Assembly: GCA_018714895.1 (NCBI GenBank)
Contig: DVMQ01000017.1
Span: 62,001 to 126,000 of the forward strand
Origin: Coprovicinus avistercoris
GTDB taxonomy: Bacteria > Actinomycetota > Coriobacteriia > Coriobacteriales > Atopobiaceae
Direction of reading: 5' to 3'
Length of the DNA stretch: 64,000 bases
Positions 19,007 through 27,983 of the stretch are shown piece after piece. The stretch's first letter is position 1. Each line of letters begins with the position of its first letter. The translations under genes and the position numbers were made by a program. Under the pieces are notes generated by a model. That model did not search any database and was not told the DNA's origin. It saw nothing but the letters and a program-made list of their open reading frames with translations.

Positions 19007-19039
19007 CGGCGAAATTCGGACAGATTTCGGGTTTCGCCG
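19007..19039. repeat. Inverted repeat after the aminotransferase gene
   Basis: CGGCGAAA (19007-19014) pairs with TTTCGCCG (19032-19039) around a 17-base loop that itself contains TTCGG/TTTCGG repeats. There is no U tract on either side, so it is at best an imperfect terminator. It lies 28 bases past the stop. Confidence 0.35.
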
Positions 19040-19198
19040 TATGAGCTTCATGACATAACGGTGCAAAGCACCTTATCTTTTTCGGTGAGTGGCTTGAAAC
19101 TTGTCTCTTTTTGTAAAATGGACAATTGCATGCGTTATAGATAGAGCCAATCGTTGGGCGCTGAACGCTTTGCTAGCACGAGAGAGGTGTGTTCGCCT

Positions 19199-20107
19199 AT
19201 GGCGAATAACAAGAAGCGGGGACGCAGTAAACAGAACAAACACGCACGTCGTGTTCATCAAAACGCAGAGAGTAAGTCATCTCGCTCTGCCAGTAAGGTG
19301 AGCACGGTTTCGTCGCGCACCCCAAGCGATCCTGCTGCAAAGCAAAAGAGCAAGACTTCTTCTGGAGCGCCGGTTAAGAGTCGTTGGATGGCGGTTGTTA
19401 TTATCATCCTTGCGGTTCTTATGGTGCTTTCAGTGTTGTTGCCCTCGCTATCAAGTATCTTTGGAACAGGAACTACAGATACTTCAGCTGCATCGGATAC
19501 ATCAGAAGCATCGACTGAAAGCATGGAAACTGTTGATGCGACCTATGGTTCCGAAGTGTCTGATTTGCAAACACGTTTGGATAATGCGTCAAACGATAAT
19601 GAGCGCCTCGCACCCCTGTTGAATCTGGGCGATGCCTATCTTGAATGGGCTTCAGCTGCAAGTCCTTATGCAACAGATGAGACAGGCCAGCAGCACGTAC
19701 AGGAACTCTATGGCCTCGCACAGAGTACCTATGAAGAGTATCTTGCACTTCACGAATCGAGCGATATTCGAACTCGTGTTGCCCTTTGTCAGTTCTATGC
19801 AGGGGATATTGATGGGGCTATCAATGCTCTTGAGTCCTTTGTTGCAACAGATACCGGCAATAACTATGGCCCAGCATGGGCTTATCTTGGAATGATGTAT
19901 CAGCAAAATGGTGATACAGAAGCGGCTAAACGTGCCTATACCGAGGCAACGAGAGCTGACGCCGATGACAGTTATGGTGCAAAATCATATGCTACACAGC
20001 AACTTGCTAATCTGCAGGCTGCTGAATCTGGAAGCCAAACTGATACAACTGACACACAGGACAGTCTGGAAAATATGCTCAACAACGCCGCTACTTCCGG
20101 CAACTGA
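19199..20107 (+). CDS. Membrane-anchored TPR protein
   Basis: A 302-residue protein with a very basic, Ser-rich cytoplasmic N-terminus (residues 1-62), one membrane helix at about 64-88 (WMAVVIIILAVLMVLSVLL), an acidic Ser/Thr linker, and TPR-like helices from about 120 to 280 (LLNLGDAYLEWA, ALCQFYAGDIDGAINALE, AWAYLGMMYQQNGDTEAAKRA). The TPR part should be outside the cell membrane. ATG 19199 has GAGAGGTG about ten bases upstream. It precedes the STAS and tat genes by short gaps, suggesting one transcript. No specific partner is recognised. Confidence 0.8.
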   Translation: MANNKKRGRSKQNKHARRVHQNAESKSSRSASKVSTVSSRTPSDPAAKQKSKTSSGAPVKSRWMAVVIIILAVLMVLSVLLPSLSSIFGTGTTDTSAASDTSEASTESMETVDATYGSEVSDLQTRLDNASNDNERLAPLLNLGDAYLEWASAASPYATDETGQQHVQELYGLAQSTYEEYLALHESSDIRTRVALCQFYAGDIDGAINALESFVATDTGNNYGPAWAYLGMMYQQNGDTEAAKRAYTEATRADADDSYGAKSYATQQLANLQAAESGSQTDTTDTQDSLENMLNNAATSGN

Positions 20108-20119
20108 GATGAGGGAGCA

Positions 20120-20452
20120 ATGGAACTTACAATTACTACACGTCATGAGAACGACCGCGAAATCGTATTGGTTTCGGGAGAAGTTGACGTTTCTAATGCC
20201 GATGTTTTACGCGATGCATTGGATAAGGCGTTAGCATCTGGTACTCATGATGTGGCAATAGACATCGCCGAGGTTCCCTACATCGATTCAACGGGAATTG
20301 GTGTTTTAGTTGGTGTTGTCCACAGAGCTCATGATGCAGGGATTCATGTGTCAGTGCTGCATCCTCAGCGGAACGTCATGCGTGTGCTGGGGCTTCTTGG
20401 TGTGGATGCCGAGCTCAATCTTGATTCTACAAATGCACCAGAGGAGGAGTAA
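20120..20452 (+). CDS. STAS-domain anti-sigma-factor antagonist
   Basis: A 110-residue single STAS domain of the SpoIIAA/RsbV type. VSGEVDVSNADVLRDAL is the first half, and IDSTGIGVLVGV holds the phosphorylatable serine S57. Such proteins free a sigma factor by binding its anti-sigma kinase when unphosphorylated. No anti-sigma kinase or phosphatase gene is in the window, so its partner is elsewhere. It lies 12 bases after the TPR gene and 3 bases before tatA/B. Confidence 0.85.
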   Translation: MELTITTRHENDREIVLVSGEVDVSNADVLRDALDKALASGTHDVAIDIAEVPYIDSTGIGVLVGVVHRAHDAGIHVSVLHPQRNVMRVLGLLGVDAELNLDSTNAPEEE

Positions 20453-20455
20453 GTA

Positions 20456-21136
20456 GTGTTTGGTATTGGAGGAACTGAGTTTGCCCTCATCCTGCTCTTT
20501 GCCTTCCTCATTTTTGGGCCCGATAAGCTTCCTGGTATGGGTAGAACAATTGGCCGAGCTCTGCGCCAGTTCCGTCAGGCACAAGAAGGCCTTACTGAGG
20601 TAGTTCGCACTGAGATCGTTGATCCAGTCAGTGCAAAGGGTTCTTCATTTTTAGGTGACGAAGACGATGCTGACGCTGATGCAGATACTACTGATGAGGC
20701 ATCTCGTCGTCCTACAGAAACCTTTGCAGAGCGCAAAGCTCGCCTTGAGGCCGAGCGGAAAGCGGCAGCAGAAGCTTCTCAAGATGCAGCTACACAGGAT
20801 GCATCGACGCCTCAGGCGGTTCCTGCTGTTTCATATGGGAACCCAGATTCTGATGAAGATATAGACGCAGTTGGCAGTGCAGTCGTGCTTCCTGCCGACT
20901 CAGATGGCGATGTTGATAGCTCTACTTCTACAGCAACAGCACATGAAGAGACAGCTTCTCAAGAACCCGATCTGGCAGCGCTGTACGGACGTTCTACTCG
21001 TCGTGTTCGTAAGGTAACCGCTGTCCAGGCACGTGAAGTTGATACAGAAGACAGTGCTTCTCATGCGAGCGCTGAGGCAACTTCAGTTTCTGAGAAGGCC
21101 GACAACTCTGGAGAGGAGGCAGGGAGCACGCGTTAA
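20456..21136 (+). CDS. Sec-independent translocase subunit TatA/TatB
   Basis: Single N-terminal membrane helix (GIGGTEFALILLFAFLIFGP), then the PDKLPGMGRTIGRALRQFR hinge and amphipathic helix, then a long acidic, low-complexity tail of about 170 residues. The FGP hinge and the length (226 aa) suggest a TatB-like or combined TatA/B subunit of the twin-arginine exporter. The start is GTG with GAGGAGGAG six bases upstream. tatC follows, so it makes a minimal TatAC or TatBC unit. Confidence 0.85.
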   Translation: MFGIGGTEFALILLFAFLIFGPDKLPGMGRTIGRALRQFRQAQEGLTEVVRTEIVDPVSAKGSSFLGDEDDADADADTTDEASRRPTETFAERKARLEAERKAAAEASQDAATQDASTPQAVPAVSYGNPDSDEDIDAVGSAVVLPADSDGDVDSSTSTATAHEETASQEPDLAALYGRSTRRVRKVTAVQAREVDTEDSASHASAEATSVSEKADNSGEEAGSTR

Positions 21137-21160
21137 AACGCCTTGTCCTCCCGTTGTTTT

Positions 21161-21946
21161 ATGCCTATTGGACCAGCGCGCATGCCGCTTCTCGACCACC
21201 TTGGGGAGCTTAGGCGTCGTCTTACCATTATCGTTGTTGCCGTTCTTATCACGGCTGTTGTAGTTTATGCGGCAACACCGACCATCATTGATATGCTGCT
21301 CGATCCAATTCGAGCCTACATTCCAGATGGCAAGCTGAGTGTTCTGACGGCCTTAGGTGGTTTTACCGTCCGTTTTAAGGTCTCGCTCTTTGTGGGCCTT
21401 ATTGTTGCTTCCCCCATTGTTATCTGGCAGATTATGGCGTTCTTTCTCCCAGCGCTCAAACCAAATGAGAGACGATGGGTCGTCCCAACTTTTGCTGCTT
21501 TCATCATTCTTTTTCTCCTTGGAATGATCTTTTGTTATCTCGTTATTCTTAATGCAGCATTTGGTTGGCTTTATTCTCAAACGGTAGAATTCGCCACAGT
21601 AGTTCCTCAGGCTGAGGACTATATCAGCATTATTATGCTGCTGGAGATCGGTTTTGGTATAGCTTTCCAGCTGCCGCTAGTTGTGTTTTATCTCACAATC
21701 TTTCACATTGTGCCTTATTACACACTCAGGCGTTCTTGGCGCTATGTCTACGTAGCGCTTATGGTGATTTCCGGCATTACAACGCCGGACGCCTCGCCTG
21801 TAACCATGATTCTCATGTTTGCGGCACTTGTCAGCCTTTATGAGATTTCGCTGGCTATTGCCCGCCAGGTTATATCTATTCGTGAAGGTAAGCAGGCTCT
21901 TAAATGGGACCGCGAGCAGTACGCTGCACACAGCATGGATGACTAG
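21161..21946 (+). CDS. tatC: Sec-independent translocase TatC
   Basis: Six-helix membrane protein that recognises twin-arginine signal peptides. MPLLDHLGELRRRLTI is the conserved cytoplasmic N-terminus, and a membrane-embedded glutamate lies in LLEIGFGIAFQLPLV. ITTPDASPVTMILMFAALVSLYEIS is the typical late region. The start is uncertain: TTG 21143, ATG 21161 and ATG 21182 are all in frame and none has a strong ribosome site. The last is where most TatC proteins align. It is translated just after tatA/B. Confidence 0.9.
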   Translation: MPIGPARMPLLDHLGELRRRLTIIVVAVLITAVVVYAATPTIIDMLLDPIRAYIPDGKLSVLTALGGFTVRFKVSLFVGLIVASPIVIWQIMAFFLPALKPNERRWVVPTFAAFIILFLLGMIFCYLVILNAAFGWLYSQTVEFATVVPQAEDYISIIMLLEIGFGIAFQLPLVVFYLTIFHIVPYYTLRRSWRYVYVALMVISGITTPDASPVTMILMFAALVSLYEISLAIARQVISIREGKQALKWDREQYAAHSMDD

Positions 21947-22045
21947 TCTGACAAAAGAATGAGTCGTGTGAAACTAACGTACATCCGTGAGAGTGGTTCC
22001 GTTGGTCGGGCTTGTTATTGAAGTTTTAGAGAAGACGGTCTTTCA

Positions 22046-22059
22046 GGCACTATAGTGCC
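22046..22059. repeat. 14-base perfect palindrome before the topoisomerase gene
   Basis: GGCACTATAGTGCC is a perfect palindrome 64 bases upstream of the topoisomerase start, in the only gap between tatC and topA. It may be an operator. No known consensus is claimed. Confidence 0.4.
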
Positions 22060-22122
22060 GACTACATCCAGCTTGCATTTGGATGCTAAAAGATCTCGTC
22101 TCCAAATATAAGGAGCCGCCAC

Positions 22123-24618
22123 GTGAAGCTCGTTGTTGCAGAGAAGAACGATGCCGCACAACAGATAGCGCGCCTCTTATCAGATGAAGGTAAACCTTCA
22201 GCTGATAAGGTCTATAACACGCCGATTTATCGTTTTCGTCATGAAGGCGAAGATTGGGTAAGCATAGGCTTGCGCGGACATATTCTCGAACCAAGCTTTC
22301 CTCCTGAGCTGCATTTTGATGCTCAAGAGGGCTGGTATGGTTTAACGGAAGATGGAGAGCATCTGCCAGCCAATGTTCCCGATGGTTTAGCGCGTCCTCC
22401 ATATGAGTCTAAACGTCGTCCATATCTAAAAGACGGTATTTCAATCAAGTCGTGGAATATACCGAGCTTGCCCTATCTCGTGTGGGCGCCCATCGAGAAG
22501 CTTCCCGCTGAAAAAGAGATCATTCGTGCATTGAAGAACCTTGCCAAGAAGGCTGATTCGGTCGTTATTGGTACCGACTTCGACCGTGAGGGTGAGCTTA
22601 TTGGCTCGGATGCACTCATACAAATTCGTCAAGTTGCTCCCGATGTCCCTGTTTCACGTGCGCGTTATTCTGCATTCACAAAGCGCGAGATAGATCATGC
22701 CTTCTCACACCTCGTTGATCTTGATCAAGATCTTGCTGATGCAGGTGATTCCCGCCGATATATCGACCTCATTTGGGGTGCAGTTCTGACACGCTACCTT
22801 ACCGTGGCAAAACGTGGTGGATTTGGGAATACCCGGTCGGCTGGTCGTGTGCAGACTCCCACGCTTGCACTCGTTGTAGCTCGAGAGCGTGAACGCGAGG
22901 CGTTTGTTCCAGAGGACTATTGGCAAATTGTTGGTATGGGTTCGTTTGAAGACGAAGAATTTAAGATTAGCCATATCAAAAATCGCTTCTCTGATGAACA
23001 AGAAGCACAGGCTGCATTTGAAAAGGCGTCCCTTGCCAACACAGCAACAGTAGTTGAAGTAACCAAGCGCCGTCGGCAGTCTAAGCCGCCCACACCCTTT
23101 AATACCACATCGCTGCAGGCAGCTGCTGCAGCTGAGGGTTTATCGCCGGCTCGAACTATGCGTATTGCGGAGTCGCTCTACATGGAGGGCCTCATTTCGT
23201 ATCCGCGTGTAGACAATACTGTCTATCCTTCGTCATTGGACCTTGGCGGCGCTGTTCGCATGCTTTCAGGTGTACCTCAGTATGCCGATGCATGTGCTGC
23301 TATTCTTTCGGAAGGTTCCTTCCATCCAACGCGAGGTAAGCAGCAAACAACCGACCACCCACCCATTTATCCAACGGGTGTCGCCAGTCCTGATCGCTTG
23401 AAGCCTGCAGAGTGGAAGCTTTACAACCTTGTGGCTCGTAGGTTTTTGGCAACTCTTATGAACCCAGCAGTTATAGAAGGTACAAAGGTTCGCTTGGATG
23501 TCGGTGGTGAGCTTTTCCAGGCCTCAGGCGATGTTTTGGTTGAGCGCGGATACCGTGCGATTTATCCCTTTGGTCTCAAGCGCGACGAACAACTCCCTGC
23601 TCTTGCGGAAAACGATACCGTTGGTGTACATGATTTAGAGCTTTTGAAGAAGCAAACAGAGCCGCCTGCTCGTTATAGTCAGGGCAAGCTTATTCAGGAG
23701 ATGGAGCGGCTTGGTCTGGGAACAAAATCTACGCGTGCTTCCACCATCGAGCGTTTGTATGAAGTGAAGTATCTCAAAAACGATCCCGTGGAGCCGAGTC
23801 AACTCGGAATGGCAATTATTGATGCTCTGCATACGTGGGCACCGCGAATTACGACGCCAGAAATGACGAGTGAGCTCGAAGAGGACATGACAAAAGTGTC
23901 CGAGGGCGATGATACGCGCGATGAGGTTGTATATCATTCTCGAGCATTGCTTGCAGCTATGATGGATGGCTTGGTTGAGCATACCGAGGATTTAGGCGAA
24001 GCTATTTCAGATGCGGTAACAGCCGATGCAAAAGTGGGTGTGTGTCCCAAGTGTGGTCGTGACCTTGTTGTTAAGAACTCTGCTAAGACACGTTCAAGCT
24101 TTGTAGGCTGCATGGGATGGCCCGATTGTGATGTGACCTATCCGCTTCCTTCCAATTGTAAGATTGAGCCTCTTGAAGGCGATGAAGGGGTATGTCCTGA
24201 GTGTGGAGCTCCGAGGATTAAGGCGCAGCCATTCCGCAGCAAGGCGTATGAGATGTGCATCAATCCAGCTTGTCCCACAAATCGCGAGCCTGATGTTGTT
24301 GTTGGCACGTGCAAGGCATGCCAAGAGGCGGGACGCGAAGGCACGCTTATTGCACATAAGAGTGAGCGTACAGGTAAACGCTTTATTCGCTGCACTAATT
24401 TTGAAGAGTGTGGGACGAGTTATCCGTTGCCTGCACGAGGAGAACTTCACGCTACAGGTGAAGTGTGCCCCGATTGCGGAGCACCTCTCGTCGAGGTAGA
24501 AACGGCTCGCGGTCCTTGGAAACTTTGTCCTAATTATGAGTGTCCAAGTAAGGAAAAACGTGCAAGTACAGGACGAGGACGCGGGAAAAAGCGTTCAACG
24601 AAGAAGCAAGCTAAATAG
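22123..24618 (+). CDS. topA: DNA topoisomerase I (type IA)
   Basis: Relaxes negative supercoils by single-strand passage. The 831-residue protein starts at GTG with AAGGAGC upstream. The TOPRIM motif TDFDREGELIGSDAL lies near residue 150, the active-site tyrosine near 360 in GLISYPRVDNT, and four four-cysteine zinc ribbons from about 640 to 810 (for example CPKCGRDL, CPECGAP, CPDCGAP). A basic tail (TGRGRGKKRSTKKQAK) ends it. The N-terminus (MKLVVAEKNDAAQQIARLL) and overall order resemble archaeal-type topoisomerase I/III more than E. coli TopA. tmk and holB follow. Confidence 0.9.
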   Translation: MKLVVAEKNDAAQQIARLLSDEGKPSADKVYNTPIYRFRHEGEDWVSIGLRGHILEPSFPPELHFDAQEGWYGLTEDGEHLPANVPDGLARPPYESKRRPYLKDGISIKSWNIPSLPYLVWAPIEKLPAEKEIIRALKNLAKKADSVVIGTDFDREGELIGSDALIQIRQVAPDVPVSRARYSAFTKREIDHAFSHLVDLDQDLADAGDSRRYIDLIWGAVLTRYLTVAKRGGFGNTRSAGRVQTPTLALVVAREREREAFVPEDYWQIVGMGSFEDEEFKISHIKNRFSDEQEAQAAFEKASLANTATVVEVTKRRRQSKPPTPFNTTSLQAAAAAEGLSPARTMRIAESLYMEGLISYPRVDNTVYPSSLDLGGAVRMLSGVPQYADACAAILSEGSFHPTRGKQQTTDHPPIYPTGVASPDRLKPAEWKLYNLVARRFLATLMNPAVIEGTKVRLDVGGELFQASGDVLVERGYRAIYPFGLKRDEQLPALAENDTVGVHDLELLKKQTEPPARYSQGKLIQEMERLGLGTKSTRASTIERLYEVKYLKNDPVEPSQLGMAIIDALHTWAPRITTPEMTSELEEDMTKVSEGDDTRDEVVYHSRALLAAMMDGLVEHTEDLGEAISDAVTADAKVGVCPKCGRDLVVKNSAKTRSSFVGCMGWPDCDVTYPLPSNCKIEPLEGDEGVCPECGAPRIKAQPFRSKAYEMCINPACPTNREPDVVVGTCKACQEAGREGTLIAHKSERTGKRFIRCTNFEECGTSYPLPARGELHATGEVCPDCGAPLVEVETARGPWKLCPNYECPSKEKRASTGRGRGKKRSTKKQAK

Positions 24619-24652
24619 CGAGCAGTTGGATTGATGTATGTCGGAGGGTTGT

Positions 24653-25327
24653 ATGACAGAAGGTCTCATGCGGGCACAAGGAGTGCAGCAAGGCGCATTC
24701 ATAACGCTCGAGGGGCCAGATGGTTGTGGTAAGTCGACACAGGCTCGAATGTTAGCTGAGGCGCTTTCTAAGGACTCTACTGAGGTACTTAGTATTCGTG
24801 AGCCAGGTGGTACAGACATATCTGAGCGTATCCGTAAGCTCCTGCTTGATCCCGCCAATAGCAGTATGAGCGCGGAATGCGAGCTTTTGCTCTACGAAGC
24901 CTCACGAGCGCAGCTCGTTAATCAGGTAATAAAACCGGCCTGTGCTCGTAATGCCATTGTGATATGCGATCGTTTTTATGATTCGACGTATGCCTATCAG
25001 GCAGGCGCCCGTGGCTTGGATAAAGGTATGGTTGCGTGGGCTAATACGCTTGGATCGTGCGGATGTGTTCCCATCAGGACTATTTTGCTTGATCTCGAAC
25101 CCTCAATTGCATTCAGACGTGCTGCTAAAGAGGGGACACCCGACAGGCTCGAAGCAGAAGGCCTGTGCTTTCAGGAGCGTGTGCGTGCGGCTTATCTGGA
25201 GCTTGCTCAACGCGAGCCTGAACGCATTTGCGTGGTTGATGCTTCAGGAAGTCCTGAGATGGTGCATGATCGTATTATTGAGGCTCTCGGTGACCTCAAC
25301 CTTCCTTTTGCGGCGGGGGTGTCGTAG
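24653..25327 (+). CDS. tmk: Thymidylate kinase
   Basis: Phosphorylates dTMP to dTDP. P-loop ITLEGPDGCGKSTQARML near the N-terminus, REPGGTDISERIR, and the DRFYDSTYAYQ motif (DRY/F) near residue 107. ATG 24653, preceded by GGAGGG, is preferred over ATG 24638 (224 aa). It abuts the GTG of holB directly, as in many Gram-positive tmk-holB pairs. Confidence 0.93.
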   Translation: MTEGLMRAQGVQQGAFITLEGPDGCGKSTQARMLAEALSKDSTEVLSIREPGGTDISERIRKLLLDPANSSMSAECELLLYEASRAQLVNQVIKPACARNAIVICDRFYDSTYAYQAGARGLDKGMVAWANTLGSCGCVPIRTILLDLEPSIAFRRAAKEGTPDRLEAEGLCFQERVRAAYLELAQREPERICVVDASGSPEMVHDRIIEALGDLNLPFAAGVS

Positions 25328-26455
25328 GTGGCAACTACGATAGGAGCTGCTCTCGAACGCCTTTCGGGGCAACCTCGTGTGCGCGAGTTTCTTCTTGCGG
25401 CAGTTCGTGAAAACCATCTTTCACATGCATATCTCTTTACGGGAGCACCCGGCTCGGGACAACTTGAGACTGCACGAGCTTTAGCTCAGTGCATCGTATG
25501 TCCTCAAGGTGGAGATGGCACTTGCGATGAATGTATCCGCGTGGCGCATGGAACACACCCTGATGTGCATCTTATAGCTCCTGAAGGTATAAGCAGCTAT
25601 CTCGTAGAGCAAGTGCGCAATCTCATTGATGATGTTCAGCTGGCTCCTGTGCGCTCAACAGCTAAGGTTTATATTCTGGAACGTGCAGAACTGCTGCGTG
25701 GGGCACCGGCAAACGCTTTGCTCAAAACGATCGAAGAGCCACCTCAAGGTGTGGTGTTTATTCTCATTGCTCGTTCAGTAGGTGCTGTTTTACCGACCAT
25801 TGCATCCCGTTGTCAATTAGTGCCATTTCGAGTTGTTCCTCCCGCATCCGCCGCAGCCAACCTTGAACAAACAACAGGGGCGAGTGGTATGGAAGCACGC
25901 ATTGCCCTTGCTGTTGCAGGAACACCTGAGCATGCTGCAGAATTTCTTGCTTCACCTGGCAGGCGAGAAGCACGTCGTCTTATGCTGCGGACAATTTCTG
26001 AATTGCCGCGTGATGATGGTTGGGACGTTCTATCGTCGGCACAGGAGCTCATTGCCGCTGTACGTGTGCCCGTCTCCGAGACGCGCGAAGCACTTTCAGC
26101 TATGGCTGAGCAGGACAGCGACTTTCTGTCTCCAAAAGCCATGAAGCGTATGGAAGATGCTCAAAAGCGTGAGCTTTCGGCGCGTGAACGTTCAGGTATG
26201 ATGGAACTTCTGGCAGCAGCAGAGAGTCTTTTGCGTGATGCGTTGGTTTATGCGGAAAACGCAGGAACAGAAGATGGCCCTGTTAATGCAGACGTGGCTG
26301 AGCTCGTTGCTCGTCTCTCAGTCAAACCCGGTCCCGTTGGACTTATTCATGCGCTTGATGTTATCAGGCGCGCCGCTGATGATGTGGCTCACAATGTTTC
26401 ACCTCAGCTGGCTCTCGAAGCCATGCTCTTTTCTCTCAAGGAGGCCCTTGGATGA
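25328..26455 (+). CDS. holB: DNA polymerase III delta-prime subunit
   Basis: Clamp-loader subunit of 375 aa. HAYLFTGAPGSGQLETARALA occupies the Walker A place but lacks the GKT lysine, as expected for delta-prime, which does not hydrolyse ATP. C-x2-C...C-x2-C (CIVC, CDEC) is the zinc module. AELLRGAPANALLKTIEEPP and SRCQLVPF are sensor-region motifs. The start is GTG. It overlaps the next gene by four bases (ATGA), indicating translational coupling. Confidence 0.9.
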   Translation: MATTIGAALERLSGQPRVREFLLAAVRENHLSHAYLFTGAPGSGQLETARALAQCIVCPQGGDGTCDECIRVAHGTHPDVHLIAPEGISSYLVEQVRNLIDDVQLAPVRSTAKVYILERAELLRGAPANALLKTIEEPPQGVVFILIARSVGAVLPTIASRCQLVPFRVVPPASAAANLEQTTGASGMEARIALAVAGTPEHAAEFLASPGRREARRLMLRTISELPRDDGWDVLSSAQELIAAVRVPVSETREALSAMAEQDSDFLSPKAMKRMEDAQKRELSARERSGMMELLAAAESLLRDALVYAENAGTEDGPVNADVAELVARLSVKPGPVGLIHALDVIRRAADDVAHNVSPQLALEAMLFSLKEALG

Positions 26456-27978
26456 TCTCCGTTATCCCCGTAAAGTTTGCCTATGCAGTACATGAGCTCT
26501 GGTTCGATCCAGGTGAAACCGGTGCTCAGGCTGCCGATCACGTTATTGTTTCCACAGAGCGTGGAACCGAAATAGGTTTAGTTACTCGCGATGCCTTTGA
26601 GGTAACACCTGAAGAGCTGGGCGATACGATAGAGGACGCTACACTCCAACCAGTTTTGCGCGTGGCTACAGCCGACGATCTTGCTTATGCCGAAGTGCTT
26701 GCTGAGAAGGGAACGGAGGCACTTCCAGTTTTCCGTCGCGCGGTTGAAAATCTTGAACTCGATATGAAGCCCGTGGGGGTCGAGTATCTTTTTGGTGGCG
26801 AAAAGGTAGTTTGCTATTTTGCTGCTGAAGATAGGATTGATTTCCGTCAGCTCGTGCGCGACCTTTCACATGAGCTGCATGAGCGTATTGATATGCGGCA
26901 GATTGGTGTTCGCGAAGAGGCGGCCATTGTGGGTGGCTATGCTCATTGTGGACAAGAGCTCTGCTGCGCACGTTTTGGTCGTCAATTTGAACCGGTTTCT
27001 ATCCGTATGGCAAAAGAGCAGGATTTACCGCTCAACTCCAATAAAATATCGGGTGCATGTGGTCGCCTGATGTGTTGCTTGCGCTATGAATTTGAGGCAT
27101 ATCGAGACTTTAAGAGTCGTGCACCCAAAAAGAATGCGGTTATCGATACGCCGCTTGGCAAAGCAAAGATTGTTGAATACGACACGCCGAAAGAACAGCT
27201 TTGTCTGCGTTTAGAAAGTGGAAAGCAAGTACGTGTTCCTCTTGCAGAAATGGAAGCTTCTGAGGCTGCGCATAAGAAGTCGGAAGAACTTGGATGTCCT
27301 TGTCGTCCCGATACCGTACTTCGCTCCACATTAGAAAAGATTAACTCGCCACAAATTCAGATGGCCTTAGCAGAGCTCGATAGGAAAAACGGTCTTACTC
27401 CGGCTGAGGTATTTGATGTGGACGACCTCTTTGTCAATCCAGTATGCAGGCAGCAAGTGGTGGAAGAGCCGTCCCGATCTGCTGCAACAACTGAGAAAAA
27501 GACCAAGTCTTCCAATAAAACTTCTGCTAAAACTAACGCCTCACAAGAAGAGCAGGGAAAGGCTAAGCCAACGCGCAGACGGCGTGTGCGCAAGAGCTCC
27601 CAGGCTCAACCTGCACAGCAGCAACAAGAACGCCGTTCTTCAGAAAATGCTGCCGCTCAGGCTGCATCTGCACCAACGCGTCGCAGACGTCACCATCGGG
27701 TAGCGGCTTCTGAAAAGCAGCAATCTGCAAGTCCTTCGGCAGGTACAAGAACGCGCCACACGCGTCGTCCTGGTGATAAGGGCGGTGCACAGGCTCGTCA
27801 GCCTCAGGCAAATACCAAACGTCAGGCACGCCAAGATAATCAGGAGCGTCGTTCTCTGCGATCGCGCAACAACGAGGCGGGAGAAACAACGCCGCGTCGC
27901 AGGCGTCACCACCGCGGTGGGCGTGGCCGTGGACATAGCGAAGGCAATGCTTCTTCGCGTGGCAACAGCTCAAACTAA
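26452..27978 (+). CDS. ricT: PSP1-domain protein RicT (YaaT-like) with long basic tail
   Basis: Residues 1-290 form the RicT/PSP1 core: VKFAYAVHELWFDPG at the start, the Cys-rich CGQELCCARFGRQF and GACGRLMCCLRYE near 165-210. In Bacillus RicT joins RicA and RicF in an Fe-S-containing complex that guides RNase Y processing. Residues from about 345 to 508 are a low-complexity Ala/Gln/Arg tail with three Arg-rich blocks, two of them RRRRHHR-like. The tail suggests RNA or nucleic-acid binding (inferred). It shares a transcript with tmk-holB. Confidence 0.85.
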   Translation: MISVIPVKFAYAVHELWFDPGETGAQAADHVIVSTERGTEIGLVTRDAFEVTPEELGDTIEDATLQPVLRVATADDLAYAEVLAEKGTEALPVFRRAVENLELDMKPVGVEYLFGGEKVVCYFAAEDRIDFRQLVRDLSHELHERIDMRQIGVREEAAIVGGYAHCGQELCCARFGRQFEPVSIRMAKEQDLPLNSNKISGACGRLMCCLRYEFEAYRDFKSRAPKKNAVIDTPLGKAKIVEYDTPKEQLCLRLESGKQVRVPLAEMEASEAAHKKSEELGCPCRPDTVLRSTLEKINSPQIQMALAELDRKNGLTPAEVFDVDDLFVNPVCRQQVVEEPSRSAATTEKKTKSSNKTSAKTNASQEEQGKAKPTRRRRVRKSSQAQPAQQQQERRSSENAAAQAASAPTRRRRHHRVAASEKQQSASPSAGTRTRHTRRPGDKGGAQARQPQANTKRQARQDNQERRSLRSRNNEAGETTPRRRRHHRGGRGRGHSEGNASSRGNSSN

Positions 27979-27983
27979 CGAAC

